A DNA stretch of 64,000 bases from Suilimivivens sp963638365 (GTDB lineage Bacteria; Bacillota; Clostridia; Lachnospirales; Lachnospiraceae). Below are positions 25,097 through 32,841 of the stretch, piece by piece (within the stretch, counting starts at the first letter, position 1; the number at the start of each line of letters is the position of its first letter). The stretch spans positions 1 through 64,000 of the forward strand of contig CAVHRK010000072.1 of NCBI GenBank assembly GCA_963638365.1, given 5' to 3'. A program made the translations under genes and the position numbers. The notes under the pieces were generated by a model. The model searched no databases and was not told where the DNA came from. It saw only the letters and a list, made by a program, of their open reading frames with translations.

Positions 25097-25615
25097 TTAT
25101 AAATTTCTCCACTCTTCCCTTGAAACTGCATATACTTTTGTGATTTCATTTTCACTGTCTTTAAATTCATCAACCTGCCTGCATCCAAAGGACATTGCCG
25201 TTTTACATGATGCTTCATTTGTATCCTTCATATAAGAATAAATCATATTAAATGGCGTATTGCGAAATGTCCAGTCCCGGACTGCAATTGCGGCTTCTTT
25301 TGCGTATCCTTTCCTCTGTTGGTCTTTTCTCATATGATATCCGATTTCAGGCTTAATTTTCCTGTCAATCAGCTGCATGGTTAATCCGCAATCTCCTATC
25401 ATATCCCCGGTTTCTTTCAGACAGACCGCCCACAGTCCAAATCCAAATATCCGGTATCTTTCCATGTTACAGTTGATCCATCCCCTGACTCTTTCTTCAT
25501 CAAAGGTATATGGGTAATGCTGCATAATATCGGAATCTGCCAAAACCATATAAAGCGCATCATAATCACTTTCTGTCATATCTCTTAAAATAAGACGTTC
25601 CGTTTCTATTACCAC
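25097..25615 (-). CDS. GNAT family N-acetyltransferase (RimJ/RimL type)
   Basis: About 172 residues beginning VIETERLILRDMTESDYDAL, the usual opening of RimJ/RimL-type acetyltransferases, with IGYHMRKDQQRKGYAKEAAIAV as motif A. I choose the GTG at 25615, preceded by GGAGGTGGAAATA; the in-frame ATG at 25630 would place that ribosome site inside the gene. Members act on ribosomal protein N-termini or small molecules. The gene lies 43 bases downstream of the DUF3021 gene, in the same direction. Confidence 0.85.
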   Translation of the reverse strand: MVIETERLILRDMTESDYDALYMVLADSDIMQHYPYTFDEERVRGWINCNMERYRIFGFGLWAVCLKETGDMIGDCGLTMQLIDRKIKPEIGYHMRKDQQRKGYAKEAAIAVRDWTFRNTPFNMIYSYMKDTNEASCKTAMSFGCRQVDEFKDSENEITKVYAVSREEWRNL

Positions 25616-25657
25616 TATTTCCACCTCCATAGAATCACTTCTTCTATCCTTGTATCA

Positions 25658-26092
25658 TCACGCATGATTCAACTGCTCTCTTCTGCGTTTTCTTATCTTC
25701 TCATTGATTTCGGATGCTGTTTTTGCACTGATTCCATAATCAATCAGATGCCAGAGTATTTTGGCAGCCAGAATAAAGGAAGCATAAATAACTGCATCGA
25801 GCTTTCCATACCAGAATTCCCAGTGGTGTGCAATCGGAAGATAAACCGCTTCCAGAAGCAAAACATGCAAAACCGTCCGAAGCCACCATTTCCCCTGTGT
25901 CAGTTCCTCCTTGGAATAATAAACAATAAGCGTTGCCATGCCGAGAATTGCAAAAACAATAATTCTTCCAAAGAAAGATACCACCGGCAATTCTGATGTA
26001 GGATTAAAAAACAGACACATAAAAAATGTACATATCATAATAATTCCATAAAGCATGAAAAATCTTCTCATCCAAAATACAATATCTTTCAT
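25658..26092 (-). CDS. DUF3021 membrane protein, partner of a LytTR regulator
   Basis: A 144-residue protein with four predicted membrane helices (MLYGIIMICTFFMCLFF, IIVFAILGMATLIVYY, TVLHVLLLEAVYLPIA, LDAVIYASFILAAKILW) and a basic, charged C-terminal tail. It fits DUF3021. Genes of this family are paired with stand-alone LytTR transcription factors in many Firmicutes, where the membrane protein is thought to hold the regulator inactive. Here it is 9 bases downstream of such a LytTR gene and has AGGAGGAG at its start. The regulatory role is inferred from known LytTR regulatory systems. Confidence 0.85.
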   Translation of the reverse strand: MKDIVFWMRRFFMLYGIIMICTFFMCLFFNPTSELPVVSFFGRIIVFAILGMATLIVYYSKEELTQGKWWLRTVLHVLLLEAVYLPIAHHWEFWYGKLDAVIYASFILAAKILWHLIDYGISAKTASEINEKIRKRRREQLNHA

Positions 26093-26101
26093 ATTCTCCT
26101 C

Positions 26102-26539
26102 CTACATTCCTAATAATCTTTTTAATTCAACAACATACTTACGTGACACAATCACAACTTCCCCATTTGACAATACAGCCTCAAATCTTCCGGATACCGA
26201 GGGACGCACATAGTCAATTTTATCTGCATTCAGAATCATCGATTTACTGCAACGGAATAAAGCACTTCTGGCACTCATGCTCTCAAATTCATACAATTTT
26301 TCTTTGGATGTAAACACATCCTTCTGTGTATATAAGAAAGAAGCTCCGTCAACAACCTCAAAATAATAAATATCCGAAAGCCTCAACCGATACAGTACAT
26401 TATCTTTATATCCACAGACCAGAACCTGCCCCCGTACTGCTTCCCTGACATTTTGTACCCATCCTGCCTCTGTATCATGGCAGCACACAATTACTTCCTC
26501 TTCTTTTTCCTTTTCAATCTGCTCCACCGTGAGCTTCAC
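26102..26539 (-). CDS. Stand-alone LytTR DNA-binding transcriptional regulator
   Basis: A ~145-residue protein without a receiver domain. The C-terminal ~100 residues are a LytTR domain (VLYRLRLSDIYYFEVVDGAS, LFRCSKSMILNADKI, GEVVIVSRKYVVELKRLLGM). I prefer GTG 26539, with AAGAGGTG at correct spacing; GTG 26548 is an alternative. It is followed 9 bases later by DUF3021. Upstream in the same direction are TIGR04076 and GNAT genes, whose promoter carries a LytTR-type direct repeat, so the regulator probably controls its own operon and, through an identical promoter, the DUF2975 operon at 36.5-37.5 kb. Confidence 0.87.
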   Translation of the reverse strand: MKLTVEQIEKEKEEEVIVCCHDTEAGWVQNVREAVRGQVLVCGYKDNVLYRLRLSDIYYFEVVDGASFLYTQKDVFTSKEKLYEFESMSARSALFRCSKSMILNADKIDYVRPSVSGRFEAVLSNGEVVIVSRKYVVELKRLLGM

Positions 26540-26572
26540 TCCGATCACCTCTTGGTCCCCTTATCTCCATTT

Positions 26573-26926
26573 TTACGATTCCTGGTAGAATTTTCCTTTG
26601 TAAAAATTCTCATTCTCCGTTTTCACGGCCCTCATTTGAAAGCAGACACACCCATCCGGACACACGTAATCTTTCACAAGCGGCTCGGTTCCACCGACCA
26701 GTGTCAGATCTCCGCCACTTCTTACCGCCTGCATGTCGCCATAAAGAAGCTGCATCATCTTAGAACAGATTCCATACCCCTGTTCATTTACCGGACATCC
26801 ATAGGTGCAGACATATTTATCTCCTATCTCTTCTCCGTTTCTACAGTAATTCTCCGTATGATCACTTCTTAAGAATCCTGTAACTTCGATTTCAAAATTA
26901 TATTCCTCTGCATACCATTTTTTCAT
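26573..26926 (-). CDS. TIGR04076 family cysteine-rich protein
   Basis: A 117-residue protein. It shows the TIGR04076 pattern: an N-terminal strand (FEIEVTG), a Cys-rich middle (CTYGCPVNEQGYGICSKMMQLLYGD) and a C-terminal PDG segment (VCPDGCVCFQMRAV). Extra cysteines may bind a metal or iron-sulfur cluster. No function is established that I know of. The start overlaps the stop of the GNAT gene by 4 bases, and a LytTR regulator gene follows after 33 bases, giving the order GNAT, TIGR04076, LytTR, DUF3021 in one operon. Confidence 0.75.
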   Translation of the reverse strand: MKKWYAEEYNFEIEVTGFLRSDHTENYCRNGEEIGDKYVCTYGCPVNEQGYGICSKMMQLLYGDMQAVRSGGDLTLVGGTEPLVKDYVCPDGCVCFQMRAVKTENENFYKGKFYQES

Positions 26927-27459
26927 AAATTGTTCTCTCCTTTCGTGCGGTTCTTTAATCCGTAAAGATATGTTTGTATAAGAATCGGCTGACCATCTGC
27001 ATCATTTTTGTAAGACTGGTTATCCAATGTCTGCATTCTTTTAAAACCTAATCTCTCTAACAATTTCCAGGAACCTTCATTTCTCACATCACAGTCTCCA
27101 AACGCTTCCGGAATTCCTTTGATGTCAAACAAATAGCGGATCAATTCCCTGCAAGCTTCCGTTGCATATCCATTTCCTCCGAATTCCGGATTGAAATCAT
27201 AGTCTATACAGTGGTGCCCTTCTTCATCAATCCAATATCCGACACTTCCAATTACTCTATGGTTTGATTTTAATTCTGCCACCAGCCGGTTATCCATTGT
27301 CTTCCATTCCGATATCATTTCCCTTACCTGATTTTCAGACATTGGATAAAAATCTTCGTATCGGCTTACTTCCTCACTCGAAAAATATTCCATAACATCA
27401 GATAAATCTTTTTCACTATAGTTTCTCAAAAGCAAATGCTCTGTTTCTAAACGTATCAT
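26923..27459 (-). CDS. GNAT family N-acetyltransferase (RimJ/RimL type)
   Basis: A 178-residue acetyltransferase beginning MIRLETEHLLLRNYSEKDLSDV. Motif A is DYDFNPEFGGNGYATEACRELI and motif B VRNEGSWKLLERLGFKRM. GGAAGGGAGG lies just upstream of the ATG. It is the first gene of an operon with TIGR04076, LytTR and DUF3021, transcribed from the LytTR-type promoter at 27513-27586. The acceptor is unknown. Being the promoter-proximal gene of a LytTR operon, it may modify a small molecule under stress or during peptide exposure; that is speculation. Confidence 0.86.
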   Translation of the reverse strand: MIRLETEHLLLRNYSEKDLSDVMEYFSSEEVSRYEDFYPMSENQVREMISEWKTMDNRLVAELKSNHRVIGSVGYWIDEEGHHCIDYDFNPEFGGNGYATEACRELIRYLFDIKGIPEAFGDCDVRNEGSWKLLERLGFKRMQTLDNQSYKNDADGQPILIQTYLYGLKNRTKGENNL

Positions 27460-27512
27460 CGTACCTCCCTTCCGTACAATAAACCTAACTTCCGTCCTTA
27501 CTTTCTGTTTTT

Positions 27513-27586
27513 CTTATATATGATTTTTTATGATCTGTCTACCTCTCATTCGGTAAAGTGTCAAAATTTACAGGTAAGATGTAAAA
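27513..27586 (-). promoter_or_regulatory. LytTR-type promoter, TTTTACAYCTTA class, copy 1
   Basis: On the minus strand TTTTACATCTTACC (27573-27586) and TTTGACACTTTACC (27552-27565) repeat with a 21-base period. TAGACA (27536-27541) and TATAAG (27513-27518) follow with a 17-base spacer. The start codon of the first operon gene is about 50 bases further. The same arrangement, nearly identical in sequence, occurs at 37403-37476. The likely ligand is the LytTR protein of this operon. Confidence 0.7.
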
Positions 27587-27588
27587 AG

Positions 27589-27621
27589 GCAGCTACGAAA
27601 TCTCCTGATTCCATAGCTGTC
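27589..27621 (-). terminator. Terminator after the XRE/zinc-ribbon regulator gene
   Basis: GCAGCTACGAAATC and GATTCCATAGCTGT form an imperfect 14-base stem with a short loop, followed on the minus strand by CTTTTTACA. It ends the XRE gene transcript directly upstream of the LytTR promoter. Confidence 0.65.
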
Positions 27622-27626
27622 TTGCT

Positions 27627-28298
27627 TTAACCAAATAACATTTTAGCCATTTTCTCAAGCTCCCGACGTTCTTCTGTATCGTCATACCCGCTCTCTTTGT
27701 CATCGATTCCTTTCACCGGAATAACTGAAAACAGCCCGCTTTTATTGCAGTAAAAATAGATCTCTTTCACTCCCCGGATCTTAAACCGTGCCTGTGCCTC
27801 TCCTTCAGGATACAGCCTGACCATCTGTATCCGGTCTGAAGAAACCGCCGCAATAAAGGAGATATAATGCTTCTTTGACATCTCGTGTTCCATCTGCACA
27901 TAATATTCATCCTCGATACGTTCCACAAAGATCTTATGGTCCTCGTCCGTTTCTTCCGCTTCCGCAGGCTGCAGCAACAGTCCATGACAATGAATTACCG
28001 CTTCTCCCATACTGTGAATCACATTTCCACATACCGGACATACATAAAAATGTGATCGTAGCATGTTTGCAGATACATTGGAATTACAGACCGTGTTTCC
28101 CGAAATCAGCTCTGTGACGGAAACCGAAAGCGCATCAGCAATAGGTTCTAATAAGGTAATATCCGGATATCCTTTCCCCGTTTCCCATTTCGATATGGTC
28201 TTGTCACTCACACCCAGTTTCTCGGCCAACTGCAGTTGTGTGATATGGTTCTTTTCGCGCAGTTCCTTAATCACTGCTCCTGTTACATATTGATTCAT
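27627..28298 (-). CDS. XRE-family regulator with C-terminal zinc-ribbon-like domain
   Basis: About 223 residues. Residues ~5-60 form an XRE helix-turn-helix (LREKNHITQLQLAEKLGVSDKTISKWETGKGYPD). A second domain from ~80 begins FYVCPVCGNVIHSMGEAVIHCHG, a Cys4/His-type metal-binding ribbon resembling desulfoferrodoxin N-terminal modules, then ~130 residues of beta-rich sequence. I choose ATG 28298 because TATGGAGGG precedes it at proper spacing. This fusion is frequent in Clostridia and probably senses metal or redox state. It has its own terminator. The target genes are unknown. Confidence 0.82.
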   Translation of the reverse strand: MNQYVTGAVIKELREKNHITQLQLAEKLGVSDKTISKWETGKGYPDITLLEPIADALSVSVTELISGNTVCNSNVSANMLRSHFYVCPVCGNVIHSMGEAVIHCHGLLLQPAEAEETDEDHKIFVERIEDEYYVQMEHEMSKKHYISFIAAVSSDRIQMVRLYPEGEAQARFKIRGVKEIYFYCNKSGLFSVIPVKGIDDKESGYDDTEERRELEKMAKMLFG

Positions 28299-28375
28299 CA
28301 CATTGCCCTCCATACCGGCATTGTAAGGCATAGCCGGATGTAACGCTACCTACGGAGAGTAGAGTCACGAGTTTT

Positions 28376-29137
28376 TTAGCTTATCATGGATTTTATCAAA
28401 TGTATCATATAATCAGCAAATTCCTGTCCCTCTCTATGTTCAGGATCCATCTTTCCACCATATTCATAACTCTGCAATGCTCCGGAAATCAATGGATGAT
28501 ATTTTGAAGGAAGGTTTTCTATTGCCCATTCGCCACCCTGCTTTTTGGAAAGAACTAAATCATTTTTGAGAAAGGCTGCCACTCTGCACAAATTCAAAAT
28601 TATGTATACCGGATCTTCTAAAATATCCTCTTCCGCCCCTTCGATATCATTCCAAATACTATCCAGATAATCGTTTCTCGGCACATCAGCAAAAACCTCA
28701 TCTATTTCTGCTCCATACAATACGATACCATAATTTTTAATGATTTGGAAATGCGCAGCAAGATCCTTATCTTCCCCCTTCATTTTGTGGATATAATCCT
28801 CCGGATTCTCTGTAAACCACTGTAAATGCGCCTTTGAAAAATGTAACTCAAATGGTGTCGGGTATATAAAATGCTCACAAAATTCTTTCTTTACAATGCT
28901 TAGTTCAATACCTTTACTTGGAGCCACTTTATTCATTTCTACGATGTAGTTCATAAACTGTAATTTCTGGGCATCCGTAATATGATCTCTTATCACAATA
29001 AGAAGATCAATATCACTTTTGTCCGGATTAAAACACCCCATTGCCATAGAACCATGCAAATAAATTCCTGTCAGTTCCTCTCCAAATATCTGCCTGCTTT
29101 GATCTGTAATTCCATCCAGAATCCCCTGATATAACAT
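28376..29137 (-). CDS. Nucleotidyltransferase with DUF4111, aminoglycoside adenylyltransferase-like
   Basis: A 253-residue protein. The pol-beta nucleotidyltransferase motif GIYLHGSMAMGCFNPDKSDIDLLIV (GS and DxD) lies at residues ~24-48, followed by an all-alpha C-terminal DUF4111-like domain (PVYIILNLCRVAAFLKNDLVLSKKQGGEWAIENLP). This is the architecture of AadA/ANT(9)-type enzymes, which transfer AMP to aminoglycosides such as streptomycin or spectinomycin. Chromosomal members in Clostridia often do not confer resistance, so a resistance phenotype should not be assumed. AGGAGAG precedes the ATG. Confidence 0.8.
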   Translation of the reverse strand: MLYQGILDGITDQSRQIFGEELTGIYLHGSMAMGCFNPDKSDIDLLIVIRDHITDAQKLQFMNYIVEMNKVAPSKGIELSIVKKEFCEHFIYPTPFELHFSKAHLQWFTENPEDYIHKMKGEDKDLAAHFQIIKNYGIVLYGAEIDEVFADVPRNDYLDSIWNDIEGAEEDILEDPVYIILNLCRVAAFLKNDLVLSKKQGGEWAIENLPSKYHPLISGALQSYEYGGKMDPEHREGQEFADYMIHLIKSMIS

Positions 29138-29257
29138 ATCACACTCTCCTTTAAATCATATATATTTTACCGAAACACCTTTTCGTTTAATTATAATATA
29201 GCACAGGAATTCCCTATGCGGTCTGTTGAGAACTCTATATCATATTCTCAGTAAAAA

Positions 29258-29279
29258 GCCACAGTCCGAAAACTGTGGC
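29258..29279 (-). terminator. Terminator after the CD3324-type gene
   Basis: GCCACAGT (29258-29265) pairs with ACTGTGGC (29272-29279) around a 6-base loop, followed on the minus strand by TTTTTAC. Confidence 0.75.
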
Positions 29280-29285
29280 CTTCAC

Positions 29286-29555
29286 TTATCTGTATTTCAT
29301 TTGCTTTATTATTCTGTAAATAGAACTCTTCGATAAATATCGTTCCTTCGAAATCGTATCAATACTTTTTCCGGCACGATACTCCTCATATATTTTCCGG
29401 TTTCTTCTTTCCAATTCCTCTTTTTGTCCCGAAACACTCCCCCACTTCTTACGACCGCTTCGGGGAGAAATATATACATATCCTTCCGGCATGAATTGTC
29501 TGATTTCAAGTAACAATTTTTCCGGGAAAATATGATCTGCATTTTCATATTTCAT
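29286..29555 (-). CDS. CD3324 family / Mor-like DNA-binding protein
   Basis: An 89-residue protein. It begins with an acidic/aromatic segment (YENADHIFPEKLLLEIRQF) followed by PEGYVYISPRSGRKKWGS, and ends in a helix-turn-helix (IYEEYRAGKSIDTISKERYLSKSSIYRIIKQMKY). This matches the small CD3324/Mor-transcription-activator-like proteins of Clostridia. Mor proteins activate phage Mu middle transcription, but chromosomal homologues have no assigned targets. AAGGAGTG precedes the ATG and a strong terminator follows, so it is a single-gene unit. Confidence 0.82.
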   Translation of the reverse strand: MKYENADHIFPEKLLLEIRQFMPEGYVYISPRSGRKKWGSVSGQKEELERRNRKIYEEYRAGKSIDTISKERYLSKSSIYRIIKQMKYR

Positions 29556-29819
29556 TCTGAATCACTCCTTAATTCTAATTTTAATAGAATGCGGATTTCT
29601 GTATTATTCAGTAATGAAATGCGGCAATATTCTTTACGCTCCACACGCATTGCCAATACAAAAACCGCATGGAGCTAGAGCAAACGTTTCAGTTTCATAA
29701 CATGGACCTCTCTATGATTTTGTTCTGAAGTAATTATTAATACTTTATCATATTCCGCCTGAAATGTTAACAGGGATAAATTGTAGTGGATTCCCATCTT
29801 GAAAAATTCTGCATAATAC

Positions 29820-29920
29820 TTGCATCTTTCACCTGGCATAGTATATTATAGATAGCAATTGGGGTATGTGTTTGCAGACACATACTTGGAGGAGTCGCGC
29901 AATCCGGCTCCTCTTTATTT
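29820..29920 (+). ncRNA. Candidate small RNA with promoter, two hairpins and terminator
   Basis: A plus-strand unit surrounded by minus-strand genes. TTGCAT (29820-29825) and TATTAT (29844-29849) are spaced 18 bases apart. The expected RNA, from about 29857, folds into a perfect hairpin GTATGTGT/ACACATAC (29864-29871 with 29878-29885) and then a 9-bp terminator stem GAGGAGTCG/CGGCTCCTC (29889-29897 with 29905-29913, one G-T pair), followed by TTTATTT. The RNA would be about 64 bases long. I do not recognise an RNA family. The remaining 29556-29819 DNA holds no convincing gene. Confidence 0.5.
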
Positions 29921-29952
29921 CACAGGCCCATAATTACTACTCCTGTTACATA

Positions 29953-30840
29953 TCAATTCATGTTAATTTCCCATGAGCTGGCTTTTGGCAAAATGGAAAC
30001 CCCATTCCACTGGTAATTGTCCAGTCCAATATCCACGGGTGTGACAGACTGATATTCGCCTTCTACTCCATTAATCTTTATTTTAGAATCATCAATTTCA
30101 ACTATAACCGCAAAAGGCTCTTTATATGTTAAAATTCCGTTAAGATAACCATATTTTTCTTTTAGTGTTTCTGAACTATCAATTTGAGAACCAATCCAGA
30201 CATTGGATGAGGAATTGACAGTATAATATGTTGTGCCGTTCTTTTCAATTACTGCATCGCCATGATCATGTCCATTCATACACAGAAGTACATTCTTGGC
30301 AGAAAACATATTCTGTATAGTATCCCTATTCTGAACTCCCCGTTTTGCAAATTCATTTGAAAAACTATGATGTGAAAAAACAATATGCTTTTTATGATCA
30401 TTCAGTTCCTCTCTTAGCCAATTCAACTGCTCTTGTGGCAAAATAGGATATACGGATCCTTTTACTTTATAATTATTTTCATAAAATGCTTCTTCAACAC
30501 CATCTTTACTATAAAAACATGTATTAAGAACAATAAATTTGTAATTTTCTAATTCAAAGGAATAAAATGGAGATTTCATATTATAAAAAACAAGAATCTC
30601 ATCCAGATGATGTCGATCCGTCTCATGGTTTCCAATGGCATAATACATGGGAACCTTGGTCTGTAAAAACGCACTTACTAATCTTTTATTTTCAAGAACA
30701 GGTTCACAGAAATCGCCTAGCGAGATACAGAAATCAAGCTGATTCTCTTTTACTTTCTTTATAATTTTGCCTATTCGTTCATCTCCATCTTTCACCGTAT
30801 CATAATGCAGATCGCTAAATACAAGAAATCGTATACTCAT
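29953..30840 (-). CDS. Calcineurin-like metallophosphoesterase
   Basis: A 295-residue protein with the full set of metallophosphoesterase motifs: FSDLHYD (residues ~8-14), GDFCEP (~42), GNHETDRHH (~70), FSHHSF (~155) and NGHDHGD (~193). It should hydrolyse phosphodiesters or phosphomonoesters using two metal ions; the closest known types are the 3',5'-cyclic nucleotide or DNA-repair-like phosphatases, and the substrate here is unknown. GGAGGA precedes the ATG, 10 bases after the stop of the DUF1848 gene, so both are expressed together. Confidence 0.87.
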   Translation of the reverse strand: MSIRFLVFSDLHYDTVKDGDERIGKIIKKVKENQLDFCISLGDFCEPVLENKRLVSAFLQTKVPMYYAIGNHETDRHHLDEILVFYNMKSPFYSFELENYKFIVLNTCFYSKDGVEEAFYENNYKVKGSVYPILPQEQLNWLREELNDHKKHIVFSHHSFSNEFAKRGVQNRDTIQNMFSAKNVLLCMNGHDHGDAVIEKNGTTYYTVNSSSNVWIGSQIDSSETLKEKYGYLNGILTYKEPFAVIVEIDDSKIKINGVEGEYQSVTPVDIGLDNYQWNGVSILPKASSWEINMN

Positions 30841-30850
30841 TTTTCCTCCG

Positions 30851-31795
30851 TTAACCTATAACTTCTTTTTTAATGTATCTCTTACTCACTGATGATTGAA
30901 CTTTTCTTTCTATCATATGATCTCTTTCTGAAATTCTATCGCAAAGAATTGGTGAAGAATTATCCTTTATGGAGAAAGCTTCTTCTATCTTTCCTTTTCC
31001 CTTTGTTGCATAGCAATAAACACAGCCATTCCTGCAGGTATTATATGTACCAATGTCCAGACTCTGCACACACCCGCAGGCTTCCCTTTGTCCCTTATCA
31101 GCAGAAAGTGAAAGTGGCTTTCCTACAATTCGTTCAATCAAAGTCTTATCTATACAGGAATTATGTTCTATGCCGCATTCCTGCAAATCCATCTTCTCCG
31201 CACAACTGGCAATCGTAATTCCATTTTCTTTTCCGATCTCAGCCATTTGCTTCGAAAATGCAAACAGTTCTTCCCCATCTGGAAAATACACTCCCAGACG
31301 CTTATTTATCTCTGCACAATTATAGTAAGAATCGAGAAAACTAATCACACACTTTTCTGTTTTACCTCTAAAATCAGAAGCCAGCTCCCCAAAGGTATGC
31401 AAATGCCATTCCGGTGTGTATTTAGCGGAGAATAGAATCGGATCATATCTCCAGATCACCCTCATGCATCCGATTTTATCAGATAATGCTTTAAAGTTTT
31501 CCCTGATCCATTTTTTATCCGGAAGATTCTGCTCAATATCCCTGTCATATCCCGTGACTGTATATTGAAAGTAATACTGATATTCCCTTAATCCATCCAG
31601 TTTTTCTATTGCCGGAATCGCATTCTTTGTCCAAAACACAATGCAGTCACAGGAAAGGGGATGAATGGGTGTTTTATATAATTGCTGCGGAAACATAGGA
31701 TTTCGATTAATTACATATCCTTCCTTTACTCTCTGTAAAAACCAGTCAAAATGGAATGCTGGAATATCTGTCTTTCTCGAAACACTTAATATCAT
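30851..31795 (-). CDS. DUF1848 family protein (radical-SAM-like cysteine motif)
   Basis: A 314-residue protein starting MILSVSRKTDIPAFHFDWF, the conserved opening of DUF1848. It also has CDCIVFWTKN and MRVIWRYDPILFS. Near the C-terminus is a cysteine-rich stretch CGCVQSLDIGTYNTCRNGCVYCYA that could hold an iron-sulfur cluster; the overall fold is suspected to resemble radical SAM/SPL-like photolyases, but this is not shown by the sequence alone. It precedes a metallophosphoesterase gene by 10 bases, so the pair may act on one nucleic-acid or nucleotide substrate. CAGGGAG lies upstream of the ATG. Confidence 0.85.
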   Translation of the reverse strand: MILSVSRKTDIPAFHFDWFLQRVKEGYVINRNPMFPQQLYKTPIHPLSCDCIVFWTKNAIPAIEKLDGLREYQYYFQYTVTGYDRDIEQNLPDKKWIRENFKALSDKIGCMRVIWRYDPILFSAKYTPEWHLHTFGELASDFRGKTEKCVISFLDSYYNCAEINKRLGVYFPDGEELFAFSKQMAEIGKENGITIASCAEKMDLQECGIEHNSCIDKTLIERIVGKPLSLSADKGQREACGCVQSLDIGTYNTCRNGCVYCYATKGKGKIEEAFSIKDNSSPILCDRISERDHMIERKVQSSVSKRYIKKEVIG

Positions 31796-31964
31796 TTTCT
31801 CAATCTCCCTGGATTATCGCTAAAGCGCACGAACACTTTCTATTAAATATTTTGTAATTGCAAACACAAAATAGTGAAAAAACATTCCATATATTTCTTG
31901 ATCTTTTTTATAAATAATGTTATATTTCTATAAAAGAAGCGAGTTTGTTACCGTACGACTTCGG

Positions 31965-32690
31965 TCAAGATGGGGTACCCGTTTCTTTTTTTACATTAAC
32001 CATATCATACAAATATAATTTATCGTCCGATGTATGTCGTATCAACATCTCAATTCGGAAAACATTATACCTTTCTAAATTTCCATCATTATAGTAGACA
32101 GGCAGCGCAAATCTTGATGTAAATCTATACCAACCATATTTCGCATCTATACCATGTTTTTCTTTCAAGTTTTCCTGCCATCTTTTATTTGTCGCATATT
32201 TCAATAAAAGTGGAAGTTGCGTAGCACTATTAGCTTTTGCTTTTGCTCGGGCTCCTTTTAAATGAGCTGTATCATTAGATCCTTTAAACTCACTTGGAAA
32301 ATCATTTCCTATAAATACTAAATCTGCCGTCTCTATTATCTCGTAATTCTCACCTACATATTGCCATAAGTATTCTTCAACATCCTTCCATTCAATTTCC
32401 CGTCTTCCTCTAAACCGTATATCATTTACAATAACTATGGGACTCCCTTGTTCATCATAAATAGTATTCACCTTATTCTGTTTGCCATATGTAGATTTTT
32501 TATATGCCATTCGAACATAATATGATATCATTCTAAGTTCATAATCTGGCATAATACGTTTTCCTGATTCCCAATCTTCCCAAGTTCGCAAGGGAATTCC
32601 AAGACTCTCTGACATTTTGCGCTGACTGAAACCAACATATATTCTTAACTCTTTTAAAATTTTAATTTGTCTTTCACAATTTTTACTCAT
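31965..32690 (-). CDS. XRE-type regulator fused to a phage/ICE LPD-like C-terminal domain
   Basis: About 241 residues from ATG 32690 (GTGGGGA upstream; GTG 32705 would be the alternative). Residues ~1-60 carry a helix-turn-helix (YVGFSQRKMSESLGIPLRTWEDWESGKRIMP). The C-terminal ~90 residues (KYGWYRFTSRFALPVYYNDG, MYLYDMVNVKKETGTP-like) resemble the large polyvalent-protein-associated domains found in giant phage and conjugative-element proteins, ending just after the KKETGTPS point where those domains normally continue. The middle (~75-150) is unassigned. It may be a domesticated remnant of a mobile element. A dyad operator overlaps its promoter. The LPD resemblance is from memory of motifs. 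Confidence 0.6.
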   Translation of the reverse strand: MSKNCERQIKILKELRIYVGFSQRKMSESLGIPLRTWEDWESGKRIMPDYELRMISYYVRMAYKKSTYGKQNKVNTIYDEQGSPIVIVNDIRFRGRREIEWKDVEEYLWQYVGENYEIIETADLVFIGNDFPSEFKGSNDTAHLKGARAKAKANSATQLPLLLKYATNKRWQENLKEKHGIDAKYGWYRFTSRFALPVYYNDGNLERYNVFRIEMLIRHTSDDKLYLYDMVNVKKETGTPS

Positions 32691-32701
32691 TATTTTGTTC
32701 C

Positions 32702-32749
32702 CCACGCTTTGCGTGGTATTATGATATCATTACATTTCACTTTAGTCAA
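32702..32749 (-). promoter_or_regulatory. Promoter with dyad operator at the transcription start of the XRE-LPD gene
   Basis: On the minus strand TTGACT (32744-32749) and TATCAT (32721-32726) are 17 bases apart. A perfect dyad CCACGC-TTT-GCGTGG (32702-32716) covers the expected start site, the position of a repressor site, and suggests autorepression by the encoded XRE protein. Confidence 0.6.
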
Positions 32750-32771
32750 CACACTTTCACAAATAAAAAAT

Positions 32772-32803
32772 AAGTGCAGATGTTTTCACCAACATCTACA
32801 CTT
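32772..32803 (-). terminator. Strong terminator after the 277-aa protein gene
   Basis: AAGTGCAGATGTT (32772-32784) pairs with AACATCTACACTT (32791-32803) with one mismatch; on the minus strand ATTTTTTATTT follows. Confidence 0.8.
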
Positions 32804-32841
32804 ATACCCTCTCACACTTGAACCCCGTCTAATAGTTTCAA

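Noticed and set aside
28376..29137. Calling the nucleotidyltransferase a streptomycin/spectinomycin resistance gene
   Set aside because: The fold fits AadA-like enzymes, but specificity cannot be read from the sequence and chromosomal homologues often lack the phenotype.
29680..29842. A 54-codon minus-strand frame ending MKLKRLL, overlapping the candidate small RNA
   Set aside because: No ribosome binding site; the start codon lies only a few bases beyond a TATAAT-like sequence and overlaps the opposite-strand promoter. Probably chance or a gene remnant.
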